From: Rhizobium esperanzae
GTDB taxonomy: Bacteria > Pseudomonadota > Alphaproteobacteria > Rhizobiales > Rhizobiaceae
Length of the DNA: 64,000 bases
Assembly (NCBI RefSeq): GCF_014197615.1
Contig: NZ_JACIFY010000019.1
Coordinates: 88,565 to 152,564 of the forward strand
Reading direction: 5' to 3'
This document shows, piece by piece, positions 52,501 to 61,713 of this stretch; the first letter of the stretch is position 1; each line of letters opens with the position of its first letter. Below the pieces are notes generated by a model. That model ran no database searches and had not been told where the DNA came from. It saw only the letters and a list, made by a program, of their open reading frames with translations. Position numbers and translations under genes: made by a program.

Positions 52501-52998
52501 ATGGCAAACCCGAACGAATCCCCCGCCGTCCAGTCCCTGCGAAAAGAGCAGGCCGAGCAGCGGAAGCGGGGGCGAAGAGGCGATCTCACTCAAGCAATCG
52601 AGGATACGTTTCCGGCCTCCGACCCGGTGTCGGCCACCCACACCTCAATTCCTGCCGGCCGCAGCGACGTCGAGGCGGCTGAGCGTGTACAGCGGGAACC
52701 CGACCCGACCAGGCTGGACGAGGAATTTCCGCTCGTCGATCGAGCCCTGCGCTCGACCGGCGAAACCATCGGCTCCTCCGAAGGATCGGATGGTGATCGC
52801 AAGGACATGCGCGCACTTCGGAAAGACACCGGCCGGATCGCGGAGTCGGCTTCGGAGCTGGCCTCCGGAACAGCCCGGCTGGCAAAAGCGGAAGCGCGCA
52901 GCTTCGCCCAGGAGGTCGAGGACAGAATACGCCGGCAGCCGCTGACCTCAGTCGCAATCGTCGCCGCCATCGCCTTCGTCTTCGGTGCGACACGTTGA
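52501..52998 (+). CDS. YqjD/ElaB (DUF883)-like membrane-anchored protein
   Basis: 165 residues. The N-terminal half is polar and helical, with the motif DLTQAIEDTFPASDPVS (about 31-47) common in rhizobial stress proteins. The second half has a helical DUF883-like stretch (ASELASGTARLAKAEARSF) and a C-terminal hydrophobic helix (LTSVAIVAAIAFVFGATR) that would anchor the protein in the inner membrane. E. coli YqjD binds ribosomes in stationary phase. AGGAAAC precedes the ATG. A GGAAC lies 53 bases upstream, without a matching CGTT. Confidence 0.7.
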   Translation: MANPNESPAVQSLRKEQAEQRKRGRRGDLTQAIEDTFPASDPVSATHTSIPAGRSDVEAAERVQREPDPTRLDEEFPLVDRALRSTGETIGSSEGSDGDRKDMRALRKDTGRIAESASELASGTARLAKAEARSFAQEVEDRIRRQPLTSVAIVAAIAFVFGATR

Positions 52999-53026
52999 GG
53001 AGCCGGCCTCGACTTGCGGCAGTCCC

Positions 53027-53821
53027 GTGAAAATCGCGACCTACAACGTCAACGGGATCAATGGACGATTGGCCATTCTGTTGCGCTGGCTGAAGGAGGA
53101 CGCCCCCGATATGGCCTGCCTCCAGGAACTGAAGACCGACGATACCGGGTTTCCGCGAAAGGAGATCGAGCGGGCCGGTTACGGCGCCGTCTGGCACGGA
53201 CAGAAATCCTGGAACGGGGTTGCCATCCTGGCGAAGGGCAAGACACCGATCCTGACGCGGCGCGGTCTTCCCGGCGATCCTGGCGATACCCACAGCCGGT
53301 ATATCGAAGCCGTCATCGACGGCTTCGTGATCGGATGTCTGTATCTGCCGAACGGCAATCCGTTCCCGAGTGCCAAGTTCGACTACAAGCTCCGCTGGTT
53401 CCGCCGCCTGCACGACTACGCCGCCGAACTCCTCGAACTCGAGGTGCCGGCGATCCTCGCCGGTGACTTCAACGTCATGCCGACGGAGATCGATGTCTAC
53501 AAGCCGGAGCGCTGGCTGGACGACGCCCTTTTCCGGCCTGAGGTCCGCAAGGCCTATGCCGATCTCGTCGCCCAGGGCTGGACCGACGCCGTCAGACATC
53601 TGCATCCGGGAGAACGCGTCTACACCTTCTGGAAATATTGGCGAAACAGCTTCGAGCGTGACGCAGGACTGCGGATCGACCACTTCCTGCTCAGTCCGGC
53701 CGTCTCACCATGGCTTCGATCGGCAACTGTCCGGAGAAAGCCGCGAGCCTGGGAACATACGAGCGACCATGCGCCCGTCATGATCGAACTCGACGTTTCC
53801 GAAGCTGGAGCCGAGCTATGA
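53027..53821 (+). CDS. xth: Exodeoxyribonuclease III (AP endonuclease family)
   Basis: 264-residue DNA repair nuclease of the ExoIII/APE family: cuts at abasic sites and trims 3' ends. The catalytic residues lie in YNVNGIN, LQELKTDD, GDFNVMPTE, DHFLLS and SDHAPVM, all in order. The start is GTG 53027 (VKIATYNVNGI), the family N-terminus; a longer GTG at 52985 would overlap the YqjD-like gene. It follows that gene by 28 bases and may share its transcript. A second xth paralogue elsewhere in the genome is usual in rhizobia. Confidence 0.92.
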   Translation: MKIATYNVNGINGRLAILLRWLKEDAPDMACLQELKTDDTGFPRKEIERAGYGAVWHGQKSWNGVAILAKGKTPILTRRGLPGDPGDTHSRYIEAVIDGFVIGCLYLPNGNPFPSAKFDYKLRWFRRLHDYAAELLELEVPAILAGDFNVMPTEIDVYKPERWLDDALFRPEVRKAYADLVAQGWTDAVRHLHPGERVYTFWKYWRNSFERDAGLRIDHFLLSPAVSPWLRSATVRRKPRAWEHTSDHAPVMIELDVSEAGAEL

Positions 53822-53889
53822 GCCGGGGAACAGGAGCGAGGGAACCTCGCCATATCGCCGGGAGTTTCCTGTCAAAGGGAAGCGCGCCA

Positions 53890-54072
53890 ATGGACGAGAG
53901 CAAGAACTACCTGAACACCGACGAAATCGAGGCCGACGACCAGTTGTCGCCGAAGCCTCTCGAAGGAAAGGATCCGCCAAGGCGGGTGCGGAAAAGCGAG
54001 GAAGCCATCGCCGAAGGCTCCGACGATACCGAGCGCGTCCGGGTTCCGCCTCCGGTTGCCAATCCCGATTGA
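53890..54072 (+). CDS. Small acidic protein (60 aa), hypothetical
   Basis: 60 residues, acidic and probably disordered (MDESKNYLNTDEIEADDQL, ending VPPPVANPD), with no membrane span or cysteine. The ATG at 53890 has GGGAAG upstream. An in-frame ATG at 53818 that overlaps the xth stop (ATGA) would give an 84-residue form whose extra part looks unrelated. It is the last plus-strand gene before the minus-strand operon. Confidence 0.55.
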   Translation: MDESKNYLNTDEIEADDQLSPKPLEGKDPPRRVRKSEEAIAEGSDDTERVRVPPPVANPD

Positions 54073-54103
54073 TCGGCAGAGTTGCTATCCGCGGGCGGCG
54101 GCC

Positions 54104-56188
54104 TCAGTCATCGGCGGTGAGATCATAGATGCGGCCGGTCAGCCAAGCCGGCCAATCCCGCTCGAAGAAGGATCTGGCGCTTTCATCGAAGGTGCGGTTT
54201 GCACGCCTCGACAGCCTGATCTTGTCGCCCTCGAGCCGAACGACGATCTGCTCGTCCCGATCGGCTTCGCGTTCTCTGCGGAAACGATATTCCTCCAACG
54301 GACCTGCGCTCGCCAGCGGCAGGGATTCGCCCTCTGCATCACATATTGCGCGCGCGCCGCGGCTGCCGCCGCCCTTGCGAATGAAGTAGTCGAGCGCGCT
54401 GAGCACGGCTTCCGAGGCGAGCGCCATCTGCCGCCATTGCATGCCCCGGATCGCCTCGGCTGTGCGGTCATAGGCGACGCCCTCGGCGCGAATATCGGCA
54501 TTCAGTTTGCGCGCTTCGATCAAGGCCTGAGCAACGCTCTGCCGATTGCAGATAATGCCGGCCTTGTCGCTCATCCGCGCCTGCACCTCCGCGCGGATTG
54601 ATTTGACGGTGAGCGGGCTCTCGGCTCGAAGGGCAGAAAGAAGATCGGCGATACCTGCCTCTGCGATGCCTGACATATCGTCCGTAGAGGCCCGCTTCGC
54701 CCTGCCGCTCGCGCTGATATGCTCGGCCGCGCGGGTGCCGAACACCTGCCCGGCATTGAGCGCAGCACCACCCGGCCTCGTCACGCCATGCGTGCCGGCC
54801 GCTTCTCCGACGGCGTAACAGCCTGCGAGATTGCTGCGGCCCCAGGTATCGACCATGATGCCGCCGTTCATGTGCTGATTGTTGACGGCAAATGCCAGCG
54901 GTTCAGCGGCAATGTCGATCTTGTAGCGGCGGTAAAGCTCGATCGCGAGCGGGTTCATGTGCTTCAACCGGTCGATCGGCATCTCCTCATCGGCACCGGC
55001 CTTGCCGAGATAGAGGCGGACGTCTTCATCCAGTCTTTCCAGGCTGAACGGCAGGTCGCCCGGCACCGGCAGCGGATTGCGATTGAAGTCCATGAAGACC
55101 CGCCGCCCGGCGGCGGTTTCGCTTGATATAGCGAGATCCACCAGGCTTGAACCGAAATCGAGCATGCGGGTCGCATGAAACGGCCATTGATAGCCTTTGC
55201 GAAAGACGTTCGAGGCCAGTTCCTGCGTGCTGCGGTAATATTGCGCCAGGAAGTGGTGTTCGACGCCATCGGCGTCGACCGAATAGATATGCGGAATCGC
55301 CTGGACGTAAGTGCCCGACAGATTCCACGGGAAGCCTTCCCTGCGCGTTCCGATGCCGAACTGGCTTTCCGTCAGGTTCACCAGTTCGACGCCGGCCTCG
55401 AGCGCCAGTCCGAGAGAGCCGAAGCAGCCGTTGGGATACACGCTGTCGCGGTACAGCTCGCCCGGCCCGCCGGCCGCGAGCACGATCACATCGCTCGCGT
55501 ACAGCGCGATGCCCAGCGGGTTCTCTTCGGTGCGGCCGCCGGCGCGCATGGCGAGTATGCCGACCACATGGCGGTCTGCCCCCTCGCCTTCGGTGAGGAT
55601 CTTCACCGCGGTCGTCTGGTTGTAGAACGGCACGGCGAGCCGGATCGCCTCTTCGGCCAGCACCTTGACCATCAGGCGTGAGGTGCGCGGACCGCAGCTG
55701 GTGGCGCGGCCGACCTCGTCATGGTCGGTCTGGTATCTCAGCGTTCCCCCGAGCGGATCCTGAGGCAGCGGCAGACCGAGGAACTGCAGCGACGCCATCA
55801 TCCGGGACGAGCCGACCGCCTCGACATAGGCGGTGTCCTCATCCATCGCGCCGCCGCTACGGATAGCGCGGGCCATCGCCTTGTAATTGTCGCCCTGATC
55901 GGCGGTGTTGGCCGTGTGCAGGGTCTGCTTGTCGGATCCCGAGCAGGCCGAGGTTCCGCCCCAGGCGCTTTGGCTCATGATGACGACGTCGTCGCCGCGC
56001 CGCTTCATTTCCACCGCCGCACGCAGACCCGCGGCACCCGATCCGACGACGACGCAACCGGCGCGATAGACCGGCACCTCGATGCCGGCAAGCCGAACCG
56101 CTTCCGAAGGGCCAGCTTCGGGCGGAAGCCTGGGCATGTCGACATCGGTCAGCGCGTCGAGAATTTCCTGCGGGACAGCTGTGGTCAT
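54104..56188 (-). CDS. FAD-binding flavoprotein of the fumarate reductase/succinate dehydrogenase type
   Basis: 694-residue cytosolic oxidoreductase. The N-terminal FAD site is CVVVGSGAAGLRAAVEMKRRG (about 45-65); SQSAWGGTSACSGSDKQTLHT follows, then VIVLAAGGPGELY and, near residue 460, the flavin-binding CYAVGEAAGTHGVTRPGGAALNAGQV block of this family. It resembles aspartate oxidase and Sdh flavoproteins, but no iron-sulfur partner is present. It is the last gene of the sugar-import operon, six bases after the Gfo/Idh gene. The reaction may be oxidation or reduction of a sugar derivative; unknown. Confidence 0.8.
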   Translation of the reverse strand: MTTAVPQEILDALTDVDMPRLPPEAGPSEAVRLAGIEVPVYRAGCVVVGSGAAGLRAAVEMKRRGDDVVIMSQSAWGGTSACSGSDKQTLHTANTADQGDNYKAMARAIRSGGAMDEDTAYVEAVGSSRMMASLQFLGLPLPQDPLGGTLRYQTDHDEVGRATSCGPRTSRLMVKVLAEEAIRLAVPFYNQTTAVKILTEGEGADRHVVGILAMRAGGRTEENPLGIALYASDVIVLAAGGPGELYRDSVYPNGCFGSLGLALEAGVELVNLTESQFGIGTRREGFPWNLSGTYVQAIPHIYSVDADGVEHHFLAQYYRSTQELASNVFRKGYQWPFHATRMLDFGSSLVDLAISSETAAGRRVFMDFNRNPLPVPGDLPFSLERLDEDVRLYLGKAGADEEMPIDRLKHMNPLAIELYRRYKIDIAAEPLAFAVNNQHMNGGIMVDTWGRSNLAGCYAVGEAAGTHGVTRPGGAALNAGQVFGTRAAEHISASGRAKRASTDDMSGIAEAGIADLLSALRAESPLTVKSIRAEVQARMSDKAGIICNRQSVAQALIEARKLNADIRAEGVAYDRTAEAIRGMQWRQMALASEAVLSALDYFIRKGGGSRGARAICDAEGESLPLASAGPLEEYRFRREREADRDEQIVVRLEGDKIRLSRRANRTFDESARSFFERDWPAWLTGRIYDLTADD

Positions 56189-56194
56189 CGACGT

Positions 56195-57364
56195 TCAGCC
56201 CAGCGGGATGTCGACCCAGCGCTTCAGCCGGGAGGACTCCATACATGCGTCGACGATCTGGCAGATGTGATGGCCCGTATCGAATGTCGGCCACATCGGC
56301 CTGTTTGCAACGATCGAGCGGATCACCTCCGCCGCCTCGATGATCTTGCTTTCGTTGTAGCCTATGCCGAAATTCGGCAGAGGAAGGAATGCCCGGAAGG
56401 TGGCGTTTTCCGGCCCCACATCGATCTCCCGGAAGCCGCGCCGCCCCGTGCGGTCGTCGTTGGAGTAGAAGCGCAGCCGGTTTATCTCGTCATAGCTATA
56501 GGCGATGCTGCCTTTGGTTCCATAGACCTCGTAGGTCTGCATGAACTTTCGGCCGGTCGCGACACGGCTGAAATCGACGATCCCGCCGGCGCCATTCTCG
56601 AACCGGCATAAGAGGTTCGTGGCGTCGGGGTTGGTGATATCAGCCCAGGCCTCGTTGCCCGTCAGTTTCACCTCTTCGCCATAGGCAAGGCCTTCGACGA
56701 CGGGCCGGCGCGGCGTGACGATCAGATTGTCGGCGATCAGCGAACTGACGCGGCCGACCAGGAAATCCATGAAGCTGAAGATGTGCGAACCAGTATCGCC
56801 GACGATCCCCGTCGGCGCCAGCTTGCCGTCGGCGCGCCACATGAAAGGAGCTGTGGGATCGCCATACATGTCGACGTGCTGGCAGCCGCGAAACAGCTTG
56901 ATCTCGCCGATTTCGCCGGATTCTATGATGTCTTTGGCCAGATCATGGACCGGATTGCGGGGAAAGGCATGTCCGACACGGGTAATCACACCCTTCTCTC
57001 TGGCGATCTCGGCCAGTTCCCGTGCTTCCCCTGCAGTGTTGGCCAGCGGCTTCTCGCAATAGACATGTTTGCCTGCCAGCAATGCCGCCTTGGCTACAGG
57101 ATAGTGAAGATGGTCAGGCAGGCAGATATCGATCAGATCGACCTCGGGATCGGCGACCGCCAGTTTCCAATCCTGATAGATCCTGGCGCCCGGCGCCCTG
57201 TTGCCGATATCCGCGGCTGCGTCAGGGTTGCCGTCGACAAGCGCCACGATCCGCGCCGTTCCGTCCGACACGCCGAAGAAATGCGGAAAGGTCTGATAGG
57301 CCATGGTGTGGACCTTTCCCATCCAGCCCGAGGCGCCAAGCACTGCAACTCTCACTTCAGACAT
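56195..57364 (-). CDS. Gfo/Idh/MocA-family oxidoreductase
   Basis: 389 residues, NAD(P)-binding N-terminal Rossmann fold (VAVLGASGWMGKVH, about 6-19), EKPLAN of the family (about 100), and a C-terminal beta-sheet substrate domain ending HHICQIVDACMESSR. These enzymes oxidise or reduce hydroxyl groups of sugars and inositols. It lies between two other oxidoreductases in the operon, 11 bases after the GMC gene at 57376. Substrate unknown; the ABC importer points to a carbohydrate or polyol. Confidence 0.9.
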   Translation of the reverse strand: MSEVRVAVLGASGWMGKVHTMAYQTFPHFFGVSDGTARIVALVDGNPDAAADIGNRAPGARIYQDWKLAVADPEVDLIDICLPDHLHYPVAKAALLAGKHVYCEKPLANTAGEARELAEIAREKGVITRVGHAFPRNPVHDLAKDIIESGEIGEIKLFRGCQHVDMYGDPTAPFMWRADGKLAPTGIVGDTGSHIFSFMDFLVGRVSSLIADNLIVTPRRPVVEGLAYGEEVKLTGNEAWADITNPDATNLLCRFENGAGGIVDFSRVATGRKFMQTYEVYGTKGSIAYSYDEINRLRFYSNDDRTGRRGFREIDVGPENATFRAFLPLPNFGIGYNESKIIEAAEVIRSIVANRPMWPTFDTGHHICQIVDACMESSRLKRWVDIPLG

Positions 57365-57375
57365 TGTCTTGCTCC

Positions 57376-59031
57376 TTAGCGGATGTCGGCACGGGCCCGG
57401 GGCCTCGCATCATTGCGTTCATAGGCGAAGATCGCCGCCGGCAGTGCGGGCAGCCCCCGAATGAGATCCGATCCCTTTTCGCCGACCATGATCGTCGGCG
57501 CGTTGGTATTGCAGGAGGGTACGCGAGGCATGACCGAGGAATCGCAGACCCGGAGGCCTTCGAGGCCATGGACCTTGAGATCCAGTCCGACAACCGCGTC
57601 TGGCCCCGTTCCCATCTTGCAGGTGCCCACAGGATGATGGTCGGTTTTGGCATTGGCGCAGCCATAGTCGAACAACTGCTCATCGGTCATGACCTTCGGC
57701 CCGGGAAGCCTTTCGGCCATGACATAGGGTTTCAGCGCCGCCTGCTGCATGATTTCGCGGGCGATCTTGAGCCCCTCCAGGGACATCCTCCGGTCGTGCG
57801 GATCGGACCAGTAGTTGGGATCAATCAAGGGTGCGGCAACCGGGTCTGACGATCCCAGGCGGACCGTCCCGCGGGAGCGCGGATGCAGATAGGCGGAATT
57901 GAGCGTCACGCCCGCGTTTTTCAGTCGCTCGACGCCGGCCTCGATGCCCGATCCCAGGCCGAGATGGAACTGAATATCGGGAGACCGTGCACCGGGATCG
58001 GCGTACCAGAAGCCACCGGTCTCGAAGAGCGACGACGCCACAGGACCGGTGCGGAACAGGACATATTGAAGCCCCGCCCAAAGCGTGCGGTGCAGCTTGG
58101 CGACGCCGTCATAGGTGTGATCGCCGGTGCATTCGGCGATAACGAACAGATCCAGGTGATCCTGCAGGTTGCCGCCGACACCAGGCAAATCGTGGAGCAC
58201 CTTGACGCCCACCGATTTGAGATGGTCGGCCGGCCCGATGCCGGACTGCAGAAGGAGCTTCGGCGATCCGATCGCACCCGATGAGATCAGGACTTCGCGT
58301 TCGGCGCGCACGATCTCCAAGCCGCGCGCGGTGGCGATCTCGACGCCTGTCGCGCGGCCTCCCTCGACGACGATCCGCGCGACACGCGCGCCCGTCCGGA
58401 CCGTCAGGTTCCTCCGGTCCCTGATCGGCGAGAGATAGGCGAGCGATGCCGAGGAGCGGCGGCGATTGCGCTGCGTCAGCTGATAAAATCCGACGCCCGC
58501 CTGCTGGCGACCGTTGAAATCATGATTATAGGGAATGCCGAGCTCCTGCCCTGCGCGGATATCGGCATCGCAGATCGGCAGCGCTGCCGCCGGCATCGAG
58601 ACCCCCAGCGGACCGCCATAGGCGTGATAGTCGTCGGCGAAGCGCTGGTTGTCCTCGGCGCGCTTAAAATACGGCAGGATCGAACGGTAATCCCAGCCTT
58701 CACAGCCGTCTTCACTGGCCCAGAGGTCATAATCGGCAGCATTTCCGCGCGTATAGAGCTGAGCGTTGATCGACGAGCCGCCACCGATGACCTTTGCCTG
58801 GGTATAACGAAGCACCCGGCCGTTCATGTGCTTCTGGGGAACGGTTTGCCATCCCCAACTCGCCACGCCCTTGGTCATCTTGGCAAAGCCGGCGGGCATG
58901 TGAAAAAGAGGATTCCAGTCACCGCCGCCCGCCTCGAGCAGGAGGACGCTGATATCGGGATCCTCGCTCAGCCGGCTTGCCAAGACGCAGCCCGCGGGAC
59001 CTGCACCGGTGATGATATAGTCGAATGCCAT
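57376..59031 (-). CDS. GMC-family oxidoreductase (choline dehydrogenase-like)
   Basis: 551-residue FAD enzyme. FAD-binding DYIITGAGPAGCVLASRLSE (about 4-23) and VIGGGSSINAQLYTRGN, the GMC signature 1 region (about 79-95), are clear. GAIGSPKLLLQSGIGP is signature 2. C-terminal HPVGTCKMG and the Asn in SVMPRVPSCNTNAPTIM give the catalytic His-Asn pair. GMC enzymes oxidise alcohols and sugars. It is nine bases downstream of the other GMC gene but clearly different in sequence, so the two probably act on different positions or substrates. Confidence 0.92.
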   Translation of the reverse strand: MAFDYIITGAGPAGCVLASRLSEDPDISVLLLEAGGGDWNPLFHMPAGFAKMTKGVASWGWQTVPQKHMNGRVLRYTQAKVIGGGSSINAQLYTRGNAADYDLWASEDGCEGWDYRSILPYFKRAEDNQRFADDYHAYGGPLGVSMPAAALPICDADIRAGQELGIPYNHDFNGRQQAGVGFYQLTQRNRRRSSASLAYLSPIRDRRNLTVRTGARVARIVVEGGRATGVEIATARGLEIVRAEREVLISSGAIGSPKLLLQSGIGPADHLKSVGVKVLHDLPGVGGNLQDHLDLFVIAECTGDHTYDGVAKLHRTLWAGLQYVLFRTGPVASSLFETGGFWYADPGARSPDIQFHLGLGSGIEAGVERLKNAGVTLNSAYLHPRSRGTVRLGSSDPVAAPLIDPNYWSDPHDRRMSLEGLKIAREIMQQAALKPYVMAERLPGPKVMTDEQLFDYGCANAKTDHHPVGTCKMGTGPDAVVGLDLKVHGLEGLRVCDSSVMPRVPSCNTNAPTIMVGEKGSDLIRGLPALPAAIFAYERNDARPRARADIR

Positions 59032-59040
59032 CTTACTGTC

Positions 59041-60579
59041 CTATTTGGGTCCGGCGCACGCCAATGGATCCGTTGACGCCTGCAAGTCTTTCGATGCGAT
59101 GTGGTCCGCGACCCTCAGCGCCTGGCTGGCGACGGTGAGTGCGGGATTGACCGCAGCCGACGTCGGCAGGAAACCGGCGTCGACGACGAAGAGATTCTCG
59201 TGATCATAGGAACGGCAGTAGAGATCGAGCGGCGCCGTCGCGGGGTCGTTTCCGATGCGGACCGTTCCGCATTGATGGGAGGGCGTGCGCTTGTCGAAGG
59301 GCCTCGACAGCACGATCGGAAATCCGATCGACTTCAGGATCGCCTTCAGCCTGGCGACCAGTGCCAGATGCGCATCCCAGTTAGTTCGTTGCCATTGGAG
59401 AACGATCCGGTCTCCATCGACCATGACGCGGCTTTCGGGATTGGGAACATCCTCGCTCATCGCATAGAAGTCGATGGCATGGCTCGTGATGAAGCGTAAC
59501 AGCCATTCCGGCGCCTGCGGCAGAGAGCCCTTGAGGACTTTTTCGGAGATGCGGCCGAGGAGCTGCACGTTGCCGAGCGGCGGCCCTCCCTCCCCGTCGG
59601 AGAGATAGAAGTCGTTGAAGGCAAACGTCTTCTGGTAGATGGCGGTGTTCCGGAACCCTGGCGAAACGCCGATGACGGCGGAGGCATTGTGGTTCATGAA
59701 GTTGCGGCCCACCTGATCGGAGGAATTCGCCAGGCCTCTGGGGAAGCGGTCGTTTTTCGAACGCAGCAGAAGCACCGACGACTGGACGGCGCCCGCCGAA
59801 AGGATGACAATCTCAGGCGAAACCGTCAGCGTCTGCCCATTCTTGACATAGGTGACGCGGTCGATCCTGCTCCCCGCCCCCGTGTCGAGCCTTGTCACAC
59901 GCGCATTGGTTTCGAGCCTGACGTTTTGATGTTTCAGCGCCAGCGCAAGCGCTGCTGTCTCGGCATCCATCTTGCCGTCGCGGGCGTTCGGATGCGCATC
60001 CCAGGGTGTGCGCGCCTTGGAGAGCCAGGCGTCAAGGTCGAGGCCAAGTGGCAACGAAGACGGATGCAGGCCTTTCTGCTTGAGGCGCGCCCTGATATCG
60101 GCGATCGGCGCCTCGTCAGGAACGGGCGGGTAGGCGTAATCAGCCGAGTGGTACGGTTCGGTGGGATCGTCGCCGAGGCTGCCGCGAACCTGATACATCA
60201 GCTCCGCCTTCGAATACCACGGCTCCAGCTCCTCATAGGGAAACGGCCAGGCCGGCGACACGCCCTCGCGATGTCGGATGACGTCGAAATCCTCCCTGCG
60301 ATAGCGCGACAAGACGGCGCCATAGAATTTCGAATTGCCGCCGACATTGTAGTAGTTGCCGGGATTGAAGCCCTTGCCGTCTGCCTCGTACCAGGTTTCC
60401 CTCGGGCGAAAATGCCCGCGCTGGAAGATGGCGCGCTGGTCACGATTGACGGGAAGATCGGCGATATGATCGCCGGCTTCGAGGATCAATATCTCAGCGC
60501 TCGATGCAGCCAGGCCGGCGGCGACCGTGGAGCCGCCGATGCCGGAACCGATGATGACGATGTCTGGGGAACTGCTCAT
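59041..60579 (-). CDS. GMC-family oxidoreductase (glucoside 3-dehydrogenase-like branch)
   Basis: 512 residues. FAD-binding DIVIIGSGIGGSTVAAGLA (about 5-23), ILEAGDH, and NYYNVGGNSKFYGAVLSRYR (GMC N-terminal block) are present, ending with SHQCGTVRIGNDPA and VDAGFLPTSAAVNPALTVASQA. This branch resembles the large subunit of sugar 3-dehydrogenases, but I cannot tell the reaction from sequence. There is no small-subunit gene. It lies 15 bases after the ABC ATPase gene, so import and oxidation of a sugar are linked. No signal peptide is evident. Confidence 0.88.
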   Translation of the reverse strand: MSSSPDIVIIGSGIGGSTVAAGLAASSAEILILEAGDHIADLPVNRDQRAIFQRGHFRPRETWYEADGKGFNPGNYYNVGGNSKFYGAVLSRYRREDFDVIRHREGVSPAWPFPYEELEPWYSKAELMYQVRGSLGDDPTEPYHSADYAYPPVPDEAPIADIRARLKQKGLHPSSLPLGLDLDAWLSKARTPWDAHPNARDGKMDAETAALALALKHQNVRLETNARVTRLDTGAGSRIDRVTYVKNGQTLTVSPEIVILSAGAVQSSVLLLRSKNDRFPRGLANSSDQVGRNFMNHNASAVIGVSPGFRNTAIYQKTFAFNDFYLSDGEGGPPLGNVQLLGRISEKVLKGSLPQAPEWLLRFITSHAIDFYAMSEDVPNPESRVMVDGDRIVLQWQRTNWDAHLALVARLKAILKSIGFPIVLSRPFDKRTPSHQCGTVRIGNDPATAPLDLYCRSYDHENLFVVDAGFLPTSAAVNPALTVASQALRVADHIASKDLQASTDPLACAGPK

Positions 60580-60594
60580 ATCAGCACCTGGCCG

Positions 60595-61710
60595 TCACAC
60601 GATCCGCACCTGGCTTTCGGGATCGAAGAACACGGCCTTGTCGAGATTGAAGGCAAGGCGTGTGCTTTGTCCGGGCGCGATGCCGGCATCGGCGCGCAGT
60701 CGGGCGACGACGGACTTGCCGCCGAGCTTGGTGACGGCGAAGGTGTCGGAGCCGGCCGGTTCGACGACCTCGATCAGGCAGTCGCCTTCGGTGAGCGAAC
60801 GCGCCTTGCGGTCGGCGCCGTCGGGATCGGTCAAGGCCTCGGGGCGAATGCCGAAGATCACCGGCTTGCCGGTATAGCGGGTCAGGCCGTCATTGCCTGC
60901 CATGACGGGCAATCTGAGGGGAGCGCTATTGGCCCGCTCGAGCGAGACCTCCAGCCCGCCCGCGCCGTTCTCGACGGTGGCGTTGAGCAGGTTCATCGCC
61001 GGCGATCCCATGAAGTCGGCGACGAAGAGATTGGCCGGGCTGTTATAAATCTCGGCCGGCGTGCCGAACTGCTGCAGCACCCCGTCCTTCAGCACGGCGA
61101 TCTTGGTCGCCAGCGTCATCGCCTCGATCTGGTCGTGGGTGACATAGACGAAGGTGGTGCCCATGCGCTGATGCAGCCGCTTGATCTCGGTGCGCATGTC
61201 GACACGCAGCTTGGCATCGAGATTGGAGAGCGGCTCGTCGAACAGGAAGACCTGCGGATTGCGCACCAGGGCCCGGCCCATGGCGACGCGCTGGCGCTGG
61301 CCGCCGGAGAGCTGCGAAGGCTTGCGGTCGAGCAGATGGCCGATCTGCAGCATGTCGGAGACTTGGCTGATCGCCTTGGCCCGCTCCTCCTTCGGAACGC
61401 CGCGGATCTCCATGCCGAAGGCGATGTTGCCGGCCACCGTCATGTTCGGATAGAGCGCATAGGACTGGAACACCATGGCGATGTCGCGCTTGGAGGGATG
61501 CAGGCCGCTGATGTCGCGGCCGTCGATCCTGATATCGCCTGATGTGATCGTCTCAAGCCCGGCAATGGTGTTGAGCAGGGTCGACTTGCCGCAGCCGGAC
61601 GGACCGACCAGCACGAGGAAGCCACCCTTTTCGAGTTCGAGATCGATGCCCTTGAGGATGTCGACGGCGCCGAAGCGCTTTCTGAGACCGGAGATTTCCA
61701 GGAAGGCCAT
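60595..61710 (-). CDS. Carbohydrate ABC transporter, ATP-binding protein (MalK/UgpC type)
   Basis: 371-residue ATPase of a CUT1-type importer. Walker A GPSGCGKST (about 36-44), signature LSGGQRQRVAMGRA (about 134-147), Walker B VFLFDEPLSNLD and the His-loop TFVYVTHDQ are all intact. The C-terminal 130 residues form the MalK-type OB-fold regulatory domain. It starts 3 bases before the permease stop. It powers uptake through the two permeases encoded just upstream. Confidence 0.95.
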   Translation of the reverse strand: MAFLEISGLRKRFGAVDILKGIDLELEKGGFLVLVGPSGCGKSTLLNTIAGLETITSGDIRIDGRDISGLHPSKRDIAMVFQSYALYPNMTVAGNIAFGMEIRGVPKEERAKAISQVSDMLQIGHLLDRKPSQLSGGQRQRVAMGRALVRNPQVFLFDEPLSNLDAKLRVDMRTEIKRLHQRMGTTFVYVTHDQIEAMTLATKIAVLKDGVLQQFGTPAEIYNSPANLFVADFMGSPAMNLLNATVENGAGGLEVSLERANSAPLRLPVMAGNDGLTRYTGKPVIFGIRPEALTDPDGADRKARSLTEGDCLIEVVEPAGSDTFAVTKLGGKSVVARLRADAGIAPGQSTRLAFNLDKAVFFDPESQVRIV

Positions 61711-61713
61711 GAC

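Noticed and set aside
59689..61542. A plus-strand open frame of 617 codons opposite the GMC and ABC ATPase genes.
   Set aside because: Shadow frame that crosses two genes with perfect family motifs on the minus strand.
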